Positions 7,646 through 13,540 are shown, numbered from the stretch's first letter. The stretch is DNA of 13,540 bases from GCA-003244245 sp036279835 (GCA_036279835.1 DASUII010000427.1:1-13540), one strand, 5' to 3'. Notes: a model not told the origin generated them from the letters alone. Program-made: numbers and translations.

Positions 7646-8328
7646 TGACGACCCGGGTCCTGGTGGTCGACGATGACGCACACATCCTGCGCGCCATCCG
7701 CATCCACCTCACTGCCTGCGGCTACGCCGTGCGCACCGCACAGACCGGCCGGGCAGCGCTGCGAGCCGGCGCCGAGGAACACCCCGACCTGGTACTCCTC
7801 GACCTCGGCCTGCCCGATCTCGACGGCACTGCGGTGATCACAGAGCTACGCAGCTGGTCCACCGTGCCGATCATCGTGCTCTCCGCCCGAACCGATGGCG
7901 CCGACAAGATCAACGCGCTGGACACCGGGGCCGACGACTACCTGACCAAGCCGTTCAGCATGCCCGAGCTGCTCGCTCGGATGCGGGCCGCTGTCCGCAG
8001 GTCCGGTTCGCCGACTGATCGGGACACGGTGGTCGCCACCCGGGACTTCAGCATCGACCTCGCGGCGAAGAGAGTACTCAGCCGCGCCGGAACACAGGTG
8101 CACCTGACGCCCACCGAGTGGGCCATCCTCGAAATCCTGGTCCGCGACCGCGGCGCACTTGTTTCCCAGCGTCGGCTGCTCAGCGAGATATGGGGACCCG
8201 CCTACCGCACCGAAACCAACTACCTGCGGGTCTACCTGGCCCAACTGCGCCGCAAGCTGGAACCAGAACCGGCACGCCCCCGCTATCTCATCACCGAATC
8301 TGGAATGGGCTACCGATTCCAGGACTGA
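7642..8328 (+). CDS. KdpE-like response regulator, OmpR/PhoB family
   Basis: This has 228 residues from the GTG at 7642, which overlaps the kinase stop by 4 nt (GTGA). The ATG at 7645 is an equally possible start one codon later. The receiver domain (4-120) has the acidic pair Asp11/Asp12, phospho-acceptor Asp54 in VLLDLGLPD, Ser81 in VLSART and Lys103 in LTKPFS. The winged-helix output domain (about 130-226) shows VHLTPTEWAILEILVRDRG, RRLLSEIWG, a recognition-helix region YLRVYLAQLRRKLE and the closing ITESGMGYRF. That final motif and the pairing with a DUF4118 kinase place it with KdpE. The likely targets are its own operon and other potassium transport genes, but no binding site could be identified. 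Confidence 0.92.
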   Translation: MMTTRVLVVDDDAHILRAIRIHLTACGYAVRTAQTGRAALRAGAEEHPDLVLLDLGLPDLDGTAVITELRSWSTVPIIVLSARTDGADKINALDTGADDYLTKPFSMPELLARMRAAVRRSGSPTDRDTVVATRDFSIDLAAKRVLSRAGTQVHLTPTEWAILEILVRDRGALVSQRRLLSEIWGPAYRTETNYLRVYLAQLRRKLEPEPARPRYLITESGMGYRFQD

Positions 8329-8329
8329 C

Positions 8330-8347
8330 GCCGCACCGTCCGGCGGC
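8330..8347 (+). terminator. Weak hairpin just after the regulator gene
   Basis: GCCGC (8330-8334) and GCGGC (8343-8347) can pair around an 8-nt loop directly downstream of the operon's last stop codon. There is no T-run, and the stem is only 5 bp, so this is a tentative terminator. Confidence 0.25.
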
Positions 8348-8522
8348 TCCGCGAGTGCGTCCACTGGTCTAACATGTTTGCTGAATGGTGCGATCTGCGC
8401 CGTTCGCAACAGAGTTCACCCGGTCCAGACCGTCGGTGCTCTGCAGGCACGACGGACGGCGGCCCCGCGGTGTAGGTGCGCCTTCATCGTTGTGTCGGGG
8501 CGAACGGTGAGGAGCCCGACCA

Positions 8523-9299
8523 GTGACCTGGACGCCAAAGCTGTCCGGCGAGGGCGAGGACTTACCCGCTACCGATCATTGCAACGGTATCCCCGGCCCC
8601 GGCACCTCGGCGCCGCTGTTCGGGGTGACCGTGCGACGTCCGACCGTCGGGGTACATGTGGTGGCGGTAGCAGGTGAGCTGGACATACTCACCGCGTCGC
8701 TGCTCGAAGCGTGCATCCACGAACAGCTCGCCGCCGTTCCGACGCATCTGATCCTGGACCTGGAAGCGGTGCGTTTCCTGGGCGCCAACGGCTTGAGCTC
8801 TCTGCTGCGGGTCCACGAACTTGCCCAACAGACCCCCAGGACGCGGCTGCACCTCGCTGGCATGGTTACCCGGGTAGTGGCCCGCTCACTGGAAGTCACC
8901 GGGTTGCTGGGGAAGTTCGAAACTTACCCCAGCGTGACTGACGCCCTGGCCGCGCTGATCGACGCAACAGAGCTGACGATCAACACCGAACAGGTGGCCT
9001 TGCTCTCGATAATCGGGCGGCTCGACGTGCCGGGGCTGACGCAGCTGCGACTGCAGTTGCAGGCGCTTTTAGACACCGACATTAAGTACCTGGTGGTGAA
9101 TCTGGCCGGGGTGGGCAGCTGCGACTATCGACTGTTTGACGTGCTGGCCTGGGCCCACCACGTGCTCACTGACCGTCAGGGTTGGTTGCGGTTGGTCGGG
9201 GTCGGCCCCGCAGTCCGCAACGCCCTAGATGAGGCCACGACGTCCGAGTGCCTCCTGGTCTACGAGGCTGCGGAGTGGTCCACCGATCTGGCTGGCTGA
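8523..9299 (+). CDS. Tandem STAS-domain protein, anti-sigma-factor-antagonist-like
   Basis: This has 258 residues from GTG 8523, with GAGGAG at 8509-8514 eight nt upstream. After a 30-residue proline/glycine-rich lead, the first STAS domain (about 32-147) shows VVAVAGELDILTASLLEACI and LILDLEAVRFLGANGLSSLL. A second STAS domain (about 150-250) shows VALLSIIGRLDVPGLTQLRL and YLVVNLAGVGSCDYRLFDVLA. STAS proteins bind anti-sigma kinases when unphosphorylated. The serine or threonine that is normally phosphorylated lies just before the glycine of D-S-S-G. In domain one that position is Asn89 (GANG), and in domain two the aligned residue is arginine. It may therefore be locked in a binding-competent state or serve as a scaffold. 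It stands alone, 194 nt after the potassium operon. A single gene for a double STAS protein is less common than a single-domain one. Confidence 0.8.
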   Translation: MTWTPKLSGEGEDLPATDHCNGIPGPGTSAPLFGVTVRRPTVGVHVVAVAGELDILTASLLEACIHEQLAAVPTHLILDLEAVRFLGANGLSSLLRVHELAQQTPRTRLHLAGMVTRVVARSLEVTGLLGKFETYPSVTDALAALIDATELTINTEQVALLSIIGRLDVPGLTQLRLQLQALLDTDIKYLVVNLAGVGSCDYRLFDVLAWAHHVLTDRQGWLRLVGVGPAVRNALDEATTSECLLVYEAAEWSTDLAG

Positions 9300-9357
9300 A
9301 GCATAAAAACGTACATCTACTGACGCCACGGCGCCCGTAGGTGATTGAATCTGCTGA

Positions 9358-9846
9358 GTGGGCGACAAAGGCGACCTGCATGCCCGGTCGAGCGGTCAGC
9401 GCGTGAATCGTTGCCACAACGCGGGGCCGGTGACGGAGGAGGACCTCCGTTGGATCATCGCCCATCTGCGCGTGGTGGTCGCCACCAGCTCCGCGGTCTG
9501 GGCGGGCCGCGGAATGACGTTATTGCAGCTCACCGTGCTGCACTTGATCAGCGCGCTGTCTCCGCTGACGCTTACCGATCTGGCCCGGGTCCTCGGTACC
9601 AAACCGCCGGCTACTTCCGCGATCGTCGATCGGCTGATGCACGCGGGGCTGGTGTGCCGCACGCCGGACCCGCAAGACGGTCGACGCGTCCAGTTGTCCC
9701 TCACTGCCGCCGCCGAACCGATCATCGGCGACACCGACCCGGACACCGCCAGGCGCCTACTGACGGTGCTCAGCCGCATGAGCCCGCAGAGCCGTCGGCA
9801 GCTGATCGAGATACTCATGGACGTCGTCCGCCGATCCGCCGAGTAG
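9358..9846 (+). CDS. MarR-family transcriptional regulator, start uncertain
   Basis: From GTG 9358 this is 162 residues. The winged-helix core lies at about 45-115: MTLLQLTVLHLISALSPLTL, then TDLARVLGTKPPATSAIVD, then RLMHAGLVCRTPDPQDGRRV, the MarR recognition helix and wing with the expected DxRR-like turn. No good ribosome site precedes 9358. GTG 9403 and GTG 9430 are alternatives; the last begins V-TEEDLRWIIAHLR, which resembles a normal MarR first helix, so the first 24 codons may be untranslated. MarR proteins usually repress a neighbouring gene and release DNA on binding a small phenolic or drug-like ligand or on cysteine oxidation. The CPBP protease gene begins 8 nt after its stop, so the two are probably translated from one message. 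Confidence 0.85.
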   Translation: MGDKGDLHARSSGQRVNRCHNAGPVTEEDLRWIIAHLRVVVATSSAVWAGRGMTLLQLTVLHLISALSPLTLTDLARVLGTKPPATSAIVDRLMHAGLVCRTPDPQDGRRVQLSLTAAAEPIIGDTDPDTARRLLTVLSRMSPQSRRQLIEILMDVVRRSAE

Positions 9847-9854
9847 CGGTCGAC

Positions 9855-10769
9855 ATGGTCGCCGCTGAAGGGAAACGCGCCTTCGTTGAATCTGTCGCCG
9901 AGGTCCGGCTCCGAGCGCGACGGGGTCTGGCGATCTACTTCGGGATGGTTGTTCTGCTCTCGGCGGTGTTCCAGATTCTCCTTATCGAGACTCGTACCTG
10001 GATTTGGGTTGTCCCGCTCATGTGGTCACCTGCCGTGGCCTCAATAATGGCCCGTCTGGCACTGCGTGAGGGCTTTGCTGATGTGTCGTTCCGCGTCGGT
10101 GGTCGTCGCGGATGGCAGGCCATCGCGGTGGCCGCGATCTTTCCGATCGTTATCGGGCTTCCAGTTTATGGCATAGCGTGGATGACAGGCCTGGCGAGGT
10201 TCGCACCGCGACCTGGTGGGGTGGCGGCCCATTTCGCCAGCGCCTCACCTGTTACGGCGTTTCTGGTCATGCTTGCGGTAGCCGCGACCATCGGGACCAT
10301 CGTGAGCATTCTGACCGCCGCTGGTGAGGAGATCGGCTGGCGTGGCTACATGCTTACCCGATTGGTCGATGCGGGGATTGCCCGTCCTGTCCTGGTCAGC
10401 GGCTTGATCTGGGGTCTGTGGCACGTCCCCATCGTCCTCGGCGCTGGCTACGCCGCGGGCCCTTCCCTGGCGGCCTCAGCCCTGCTGCTCGTGGTCTTGG
10501 CCACCGCGTTCGGCGTCGTGTTCGCGCGGTTACGCCTGCAGAGCGGCAGTGTCTGGCCCGCGATCGTGCTGCATGGCGCGTGGAACAGCATCATTCAGTC
10601 CGCCTTCGATGCGGCGAGGACGGGAGGCGACGGCTTCCGCCTGCACGATGGTGCATCGTGGTGGGTCGGAGAGTCGGGCGTCTTGACGGTGATCGCAATG
10701 ATCATCGCCGCGGTGCTCTTCTCAGGTCAAGGACCTCGCTTCCCGCATCCAGGCTGCTCAGCAACCTGA
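9855..10769 (+). CDS. CPBP-family intramembrane metalloprotease (CAAX protease/bacteriocin-immunity type)
   Basis: This has 304 residues from ATG 9855, 8 nt after the MarR stop; the same frame is open further upstream but only as a shadow of the MarR gene. About seven to eight hydrophobic segments span 25-290. The three conserved motifs are present in order: EEIGWRGY (Glu158, Glu159, Arg163), GLWHVPIVL (His190) and LHGAWN (His240, Asn244). These residues form the metal-dependent active site in the Rce1/CPBP fold. Bacterial members are linked to bacteriocin self-immunity, peptide maturation or membrane-protein cleavage; the substrate here is unknown. Control by the MarR protein is likely from the operon arrangement. 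The last 15 residues are non-hydrophobic and of no known role. Confidence 0.85.
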   Translation: MVAAEGKRAFVESVAEVRLRARRGLAIYFGMVVLLSAVFQILLIETRTWIWVVPLMWSPAVASIMARLALREGFADVSFRVGGRRGWQAIAVAAIFPIVIGLPVYGIAWMTGLARFAPRPGGVAAHFASASPVTAFLVMLAVAATIGTIVSILTAAGEEIGWRGYMLTRLVDAGIARPVLVSGLIWGLWHVPIVLGAGYAAGPSLAASALLLVVLATAFGVVFARLRLQSGSVWPAIVLHGAWNSIIQSAFDAARTGGDGFRLHDGASWWVGESGVLTVIAMIIAAVLFSGQGPRFPHPGCSAT

Positions 10770-11048
10770 AATCGATCAGCTGAGTGGATTCCTGCGCGCT
10801 TGGAACGCCCCGGTGCCCTCGACTAACGGTCCGATGGGAGGCATGGGCAGGGCGACATGACCACCACCCTGCCGTCAGCAGCGCCGTGGGTCAGAGGATA
10901 GGGCCGGGCGACTACATCACTGTTGATCACAGTTGCCTGCCGGGTGTACGGTGCGCAGCCACAAGGTCATTCACCTTGCTGTGCAATGTGCATATGAGGA
11001 TAAGGATGCTGCTTTCATCTGCCAGCTGAGTGATAGGAGAGAGTTGCT
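10770..11048 (+). promoter_or_regulatory. Intergenic region with probable promoter and inverted repeat for the second XRE gene
   Basis: No open frame here has domain support. An inverted repeat CAAGGT-N5-ACCTTG (10962-10978) overlaps TTGCTG (10976-10981), a possible -35. Seventeen bases later stands GATAAG (10999-11004), a weak -10. A clear AGGAGAGAG at 11035-11043 precedes the GTG at 11049. The repeat is placed where a repressor would block the promoter. The promoter call is weak; the ribosome site is strong. Confidence 0.35.
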
Positions 11049-11918
11049 GTGCCATTGTCGGGGGCTATGGTATCGGTGCCGAACATCCGAAGGCGGCGTC
11101 TTGGAGCGGCGCTGCGGCGGCTTCGCGAGGGCAGCGGCATGAGTTTGGAGGCTGTTGCCAAGGAGTTGGGCTGGTCGACCAGCAAGATCAGTCGCATCGA
11201 ACTAGCGAAGATCGCGGTCACTCCTGCGGATGTGCGTGCGCTGTTGGGTGTGCTCGATGTGTTGTCTGAGGAAGTAGAGACGCTGGTCAGTCTCGCCGGT
11301 GAGGACCGTCAACCGGGCTGGTGGCGCCAGTACGCTGAGGTGTTGCCACCGTGGTTTGAGGGCTACCTGTCCTTGGAGTCCGAAGCTGCGCGGTTGCTGG
11401 CGTATGAGTCGGAGGTCGTGCCCGGCCTGCTGCAGACCGAGCAGTACGCAGCGGAGATATTCCGGCACTCGTCCTACACGCAGCTACCGGATGAAGCAGC
11501 CAGGGCAGCAGAGTTGCGCCGTACTCGGCAGGTCCGGCTCGGTGGCCCCGACCCGATATACCTGGATGTGGTGATCAACGAGGGCGCGCTCCGGCGCGTC
11601 GTGGGTGGCCGGGACGTGATGTGCGCGCAGCTGACCCGTTTGATCGAGGCCACCGAGGTGTCCAACGTGGCACTGCGGGTGTTGCCGTTTGCTGCCGGTG
11701 CCCATCCAGGCGTGGATGGCTCGTTCACCGTGCTGGAATTCTCCGATCCCAGCAACCCGCGGATTGTCTATCTGGACCGGATGACAAACAGCGAGTACCT
11801 CGACGGCCTCCGAGACGTGGCGGCGTATCGTCACGCCCACGAGCGACTAAGGGCCTGCGCGCTGTCGGTGAGCGATTCCCGTGAAATGATCAGCAGCCTG
11901 CTGAGGGAGCTGAGATGA
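11049..11918 (+). CDS. XRE-family helix-turn-helix regulator with DUF5753, second copy
   Basis: This has 289 residues from GTG 11049, settled by AGGAG nine nt upstream. The helix-turn-helix is at about 19-72: GAALRRLREGSGMSLEAVAK, then ELGWSTSKISRIELAKIAVT. DUF5753 follows, with WWRQYAEVLPPWFEGYLSLE (91-110), SEVVPGLLQTEQYAAEIFRH (121-140), VINEGALRRVVGG and a C-terminal YLDRMTNSEYLDGLRDVAAY. It belongs to the same family as the regulator at 1849-2727 but is clearly diverged, so it is not a recent duplicate. No DUF397 gene follows directly. Instead, a short open frame of 79 codons starts at the overlapping ATGA (11915) and runs into the antisense of the STAS gene; I see no homology in it. Its DUF397 partner may be lost, distant or unnecessary. 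Confidence 0.9.
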   Translation: MPLSGAMVSVPNIRRRRLGAALRRLREGSGMSLEAVAKELGWSTSKISRIELAKIAVTPADVRALLGVLDVLSEEVETLVSLAGEDRQPGWWRQYAEVLPPWFEGYLSLESEAARLLAYESEVVPGLLQTEQYAAEIFRHSSYTQLPDEAARAAELRRTRQVRLGGPDPIYLDVVINEGALRRVVGGRDVMCAQLTRLIEATEVSNVALRVLPFAAGAHPGVDGSFTVLEFSDPSNPRIVYLDRMTNSEYLDGLRDVAAYRHAHERLRACALSVSDSREMISSLLRELR

Positions 11919-11983
11919 TGAACGATGATGCCCTCACTTGTCAACATGGGGGATGTCGCGAGCTGCGCTCGCTGAGTGGGCAC

Positions 11984-12009
11984 GCAGGCCGATTGAATGG
12001 CTGGCCTGT
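11984..12009. terminator. Inverted repeat between convergent genes, possible bidirectional terminator
   Basis: CAGGCC (11985-11990) and GGCCTG (12003-12008) pair, with a G-T pair on each side, around a loop of about 10 nt. It lies between the ends of the XRE gene and the minus-strand STAS gene. It has no T-run, so it is only a candidate. Confidence 0.3.
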
Positions 12010-12013
12010 CGCG

Positions 12014-12436
12014 CTAATGACCAGTGCCGGTATCAGCGCTGGCGCAGGCGTGGAGGGCGTCGGCCAGGGTGGCGTGGAAGTCGAAGGATGCCTTGAGCGC
12101 GACGATCTGCAGTTCTGGGATGGCGTGCGAATCCGGGTCGGCGATGACCGCTAGCTGACCGCCACCACAGATGTGGTGTTTAAAACGTGCTTCGAGCAAA
12201 GTGTAGGGGCCAGCCGAGTCCATGGACGTCACGGCGGACAGGTCGATGACGAGGTGGAGGTTGTCGTCGTGCCGTGCTTCGGCGAGTGCCCGTCTCACCA
12301 GCGGGGTGGTGTTCCAATCGACCGCACCGGTGACGGTGCACACTGTCGTATCAGGCTGGGGCCGACTCAATGCCACGGTGATGACCGGCGTCCCAGAGCA
12401 CCGTGAGGTTCGCGGGGACCAGTCCGTATCGATCAT
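12014..12436 (-). CDS. Single STAS-domain protein, anti-sigma factor antagonist family
   Basis: This has 140 residues from the ATG at 12436, with AGGAG seven nt upstream. An in-frame GTG at 12481 would add 15 residues but has no such site. The STAS core runs over about 25-130: TVCTVTGAVDWNTTPLVRRA (31-50) and LVIDLSAVTSMDSAGPYTLL (62-81), then GGGQLAVIADPDS. In SpoIIAA the phosphorylated serine directly precedes the glycine of DSSG; here the motif is DSAG, with Ala75 at that site and Ser74 beside it. DSAG is common in STAS proteins that are not classical phospho-switches, so regulation by phosphorylation is uncertain. The role expected from the family is sequestering an anti-sigma kinase. None is in the window. 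Upstream lies an AT-rich region with a good promoter. Confidence 0.85.
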   Translation of the reverse strand: MIDTDWSPRTSRCSGTPVITVALSRPQPDTTVCTVTGAVDWNTTPLVRRALAEARHDDNLHLVIDLSAVTSMDSAGPYTLLEARFKHHICGGGQLAVIADPDSHAIPELQIVALKASFDFHATLADALHACASADTGTGH

Positions 12437-12528
12437 GGTCCAACTCCTGTCCCGCGGATGCGGTGGAGACGGAAACGGCACACAGCCCCAAGCAGCACCA
12501 TGACGCAGGGTGACTGCTACGCACAGGT

Positions 12529-12588
12529 ATGCAATTTACACTGCCACATCTTGTACGGCAACATGCAATTTCATTTTCAATGCAATTT
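12529..12588. repeat. Three direct repeats of ATGCAATTT on a 17-bp register
   Basis: Exact 9-mers ATGCAATTT occur at 12529-12537, 12563-12571 and 12580-12588. The offsets are 34 and 17 bp, so all three sit on one 17-bp register with one position missing. They lie in a locally AT-rich stretch of an otherwise GC-rich window and overlap the predicted STAS promoter. They look like regulator binding sites. The protein that would bind them is unknown. Confidence 0.6.
12533..12561 (-). promoter_or_regulatory. Probable promoter of the STAS gene
   Basis: On the minus strand, TTGCCG (12561-12556), a 17-nt spacer and TAAATT (12538-12533) make a reasonable vegetative-type promoter. It points at the STAS gene and would leave a leader of about 90 nt. 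The -10 overlaps one of three ATGCAATTT repeats. Confidence 0.4.
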
Positions 12589-12875
12589 CGCTGAAGGAGT
12601 GAACAGCCTCATAACCGGCTATTCGGGCACTCAGTACTACGATCCGTGATCATATGTAACGGTGTGCAGTCGACAAGCGATGACAGCGCTAGGCGCACGA
12701 TCCCGACTTCTCGGCAGGTGAAACCTTGGTCGCCCGCACTGTTCTGCTACCGTCAGCAACCGCACCACACAGTCCCCCGATGTGCCTGGCTCCGCCAGCG
12801 AGGTTCGGCAGAGTCTGCCAAGGCGCCCCTCACTCCCTCGATACGCCCACCGGGCAGCTGACCGGACACCCCCCG

Positions 12876-13191
12876 ATGGGCCCGCCCCAGCACCGGCCGC
12901 GCACCCTGAGCGTCCTCCTCGACGACCCTGCTGCTGCCGCGCTGTCCCTGCGCACCCACATGCAACCAGCCGACCTCCGGGAACTGCTCCTCCTCCTCGC
13001 TACGGCGGCAGCAGACGCCCTCCGCGGCTGAGTATGGAGCTCCGGAGTTAGTCCGCCTCACGGTGACGGCCGGCGCCGGACACGTAGTGAATATCGCCGC
13101 GTTAGCCGGGCTGACGGCAAATACCATTCGCGGGTGCCTACTGCGCCAGCAAGCACGCGGTGTTCGCGATCTCCGAGAGCTTTTACGCTGA
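12876..13191 (+). pseudogene. Small helix-turn-helix-like gene apparently split by a +1 frameshift
   Basis: The first part, from ATG 12876 to TGA 13031, encodes 51 residues ending RTHMQPADLRELLLLLATAA and ADALRG. In the next frame, without its own ATG or GTG at the junction, the sequence continues EYGAPELVRLTVTAGAGHVV, then NIAALAGLTANTIRGCLLRQ, to a TGA at 13189-13191. Both parts have the high GC third-position use of real genes, and the second reads like a small helix-turn-helix (AALAGLTANTIRGCL). Removing one G near 13026-13027 joins them as ...ADALRAEYGAPELVRL. The simplest reading is one protein of about 105 residues broken by a single-base insertion. Two overlapping genes or programmed frameshifting are alternatives. 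The start at 12876 has no clear ribosome site. I do not recognise the family. Confidence 0.45.
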
Positions 13192-13210
13192 CCAACGTGG
13201 CAGCCAGGAG

Positions 13211-13273
13211 TGGGGTCGAACCTCGGACCTTCCGATTTTCAGGACTCGCAATGCGAGTCCGCTAAGCCCCCCA
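13211..13273 (-). other. Compact double-hairpin element with tRNA-like sequence
   Basis: A closing stem CCCCA/TGGGG (13269-13273 with 13211-13215) encloses two perfect hairpins: GGACTCGC-AAT-GCGAGTCC (13242-13260, 8-bp stem) and TCGGA-CCT-TCCGA (13223-13235, 5-bp stem), separated by TTTTCA. Read on the minus strand it contains GGCTTAG, CTGAAAATCGGAAGGTC and GGTTCGACCCC, which resemble the D-arm start, anticodon-loop/variable region and T-loop of a tRNA. I could not make a normal acceptor stem, D-stem or T-stem, so it is not a functional tRNA by my reading. It may be a decayed tRNA or an attachment-site remnant, or a terminator for the minus-strand DUF397 gene. Confidence 0.4.
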
Positions 13274-13330
13274 GCATCGGTGCGTCGCGGATCGCGTCGA
13301 GTACAGGTGGGGTACAACCCAACACGTCGT

Positions 13331-13540
13331 TCACGCGTGATCGAGTTCGGTCAAGTACGTCCGGCTAGTACTAACATAGGCGGTGAACGCGGACCATTGG
13401 TCTGTGGTGAACGTCAACACTGGTCCCGTGGGGTCTTTGGAGTCTCGCACAGCGCGGGTTCTGTGGCTGGGGGCGGCGACTTCAATACAATTCCCGGACG
13501 TGCCGCTGTAGCTGCTCCTGCGCCAGTACCCTCGGGGTAG
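13331..13540 (-). CDS. DUF397 domain protein, 5' end outside the window
   Basis: The minus strand is open from the last base (13540) to a TGA at 13333-13331, giving 69 residues without a start codon in view. The sequence is an almost complete DUF397 domain: YWRRSSYSGTSGNCIEVAA (5-23), then AVRDSKDPTGPVLTF (30-44), then TTDQWSAFTAYVS. Only a few N-terminal residues should be missing. Unlike most members it ends in a divergent tail (TSRTYLTELDHA) and not the usual GVRxGEFD. By analogy with the pair at 1612-2727, an XRE/DUF5753 gene probably lies just beyond the right edge on the same strand. It is the second DUF397 gene in the window. Confidence 0.88.
   Translation of the reverse strand, partial: LPRGYWRRSSYSGTSGNCIEVAAPSHRTRAVRDSKDPTGPVLTFTTDQWSAFTAYVSTSRTYLTELDHA

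Larger units (their letters stand above)
12437..12875. other. Non-coding stretch with AT-rich regulatory core
   Basis: No open frame here has domain support. A 49-codon frame from ATG 12500 is cysteine- and histidine-containing but has no ribosome site and overlaps the repeats. The AT-rich core is about 12525-12660 and contains the three ATGCAATTT repeats and the minus-strand promoter. The part from 12660 to 12875 shows nothing recognisable. Confidence 0.5.

Noticed and set aside
9345..9854. A long N-terminal extension of the CPBP protease
   Set aside because: It overlaps the MarR gene in another frame and has shadow composition; the ATG at 9855 gives a normal CPBP length.
11915..12154. A 79-codon gene coupled to the second XRE regulator
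   Set aside because: The ATGA overlap is suggestive, but two thirds of it is antisense to the STAS gene and no family is recognisable; kept only as part of a finding.
12500..12649. A 49-codon Cys/His-containing small protein
   Set aside because: It has no ribosome site and its composition comes from the ATGCAATTT repeats and promoter region.
13202..13275. A functional tRNA-Phe on the minus strand
   Set aside because: The GAA loop and T-loop-like words are present, but the acceptor, D, anticodon and T stems do not pair.
13160..13540. A plus-strand open frame to the right edge
   Set aside because: Part of its translation (EWGRTSDLPIFRT) is the kind produced by reading tRNA-like DNA in reverse, and the rest is antisense to the DUF397 gene.
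1..13540. CRISPR array, insertion sequence or transposase
   Set aside because: No regularly spaced long repeats with spacers and no transposase or integrase motifs were found on either strand.

Overview
The window is high-GC DNA from an actinobacterium. Several genes start with GTG, third codon positions are rich in G and C, and DUF397 and XRE/DUF5753 regulator families are present, which are nearly confined to filamentous actinomycetes. The general look suggests Pseudonocardiales or a relative, but this is inference from family content and not a phylogenetic result.

Left end (1-2730): a PAS-GAF-SpoIIE/PP2C phosphatase enters from outside the window. It converges on a minus-strand pair, an XRE/DUF5753 regulator followed by a DUF397 partner. 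A perfect 16-bp palindrome lies on the regulator's start codon. Positions 2730-3480 hold a strong hairpin and a small protein with a CGH...CxxC probable zinc site.

Centre (3482-8328): an acetoacetate-decarboxylase-fold protein, then a tightly overlapping three-gene operon. The operon encodes a KimA-type potassium importer, a short KdpD-like histidine kinase (DUF4118 membrane domain but no KdpD/USP N-terminus) and a KdpE-like response regulator. The kinase start overlaps the importer stop by 4 nt and the regulator start overlaps the kinase stop by 4 nt, so the three products probably form one potassium or turgor response unit.

Right of centre (8523-10769): a tandem STAS protein in which both canonical phospho-acceptor positions are replaced, followed by a MarR regulator coupled to a CPBP-family intramembrane protease.

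Right end (10770-13540): a second XRE/DUF5753 regulator with no recognisable DUF397 partner, a convergent single-STAS gene, and an AT-rich regulatory stretch with three copies of ATGCAATTT at multiples of 17 bp. Beyond it are a small gene that looks frameshifted, a compact double-hairpin with tRNA-like sequence, and the 3' part of another DUF397 gene cut by the window edge.

Two themes recur. One is XRE/DUF397 regulator modules (one complete pair, one orphan XRE, one edge-cut DUF397). The other is partner-switching parts (a SpoIIE phosphatase and two STAS proteins) without an anti-sigma kinase in view. No complete, clearly new defence or biosynthetic system is visible. The most original signals are the regulatory repeats, the frameshifted gene and structured element near the right end, and the KimA-kinase-regulator operon.
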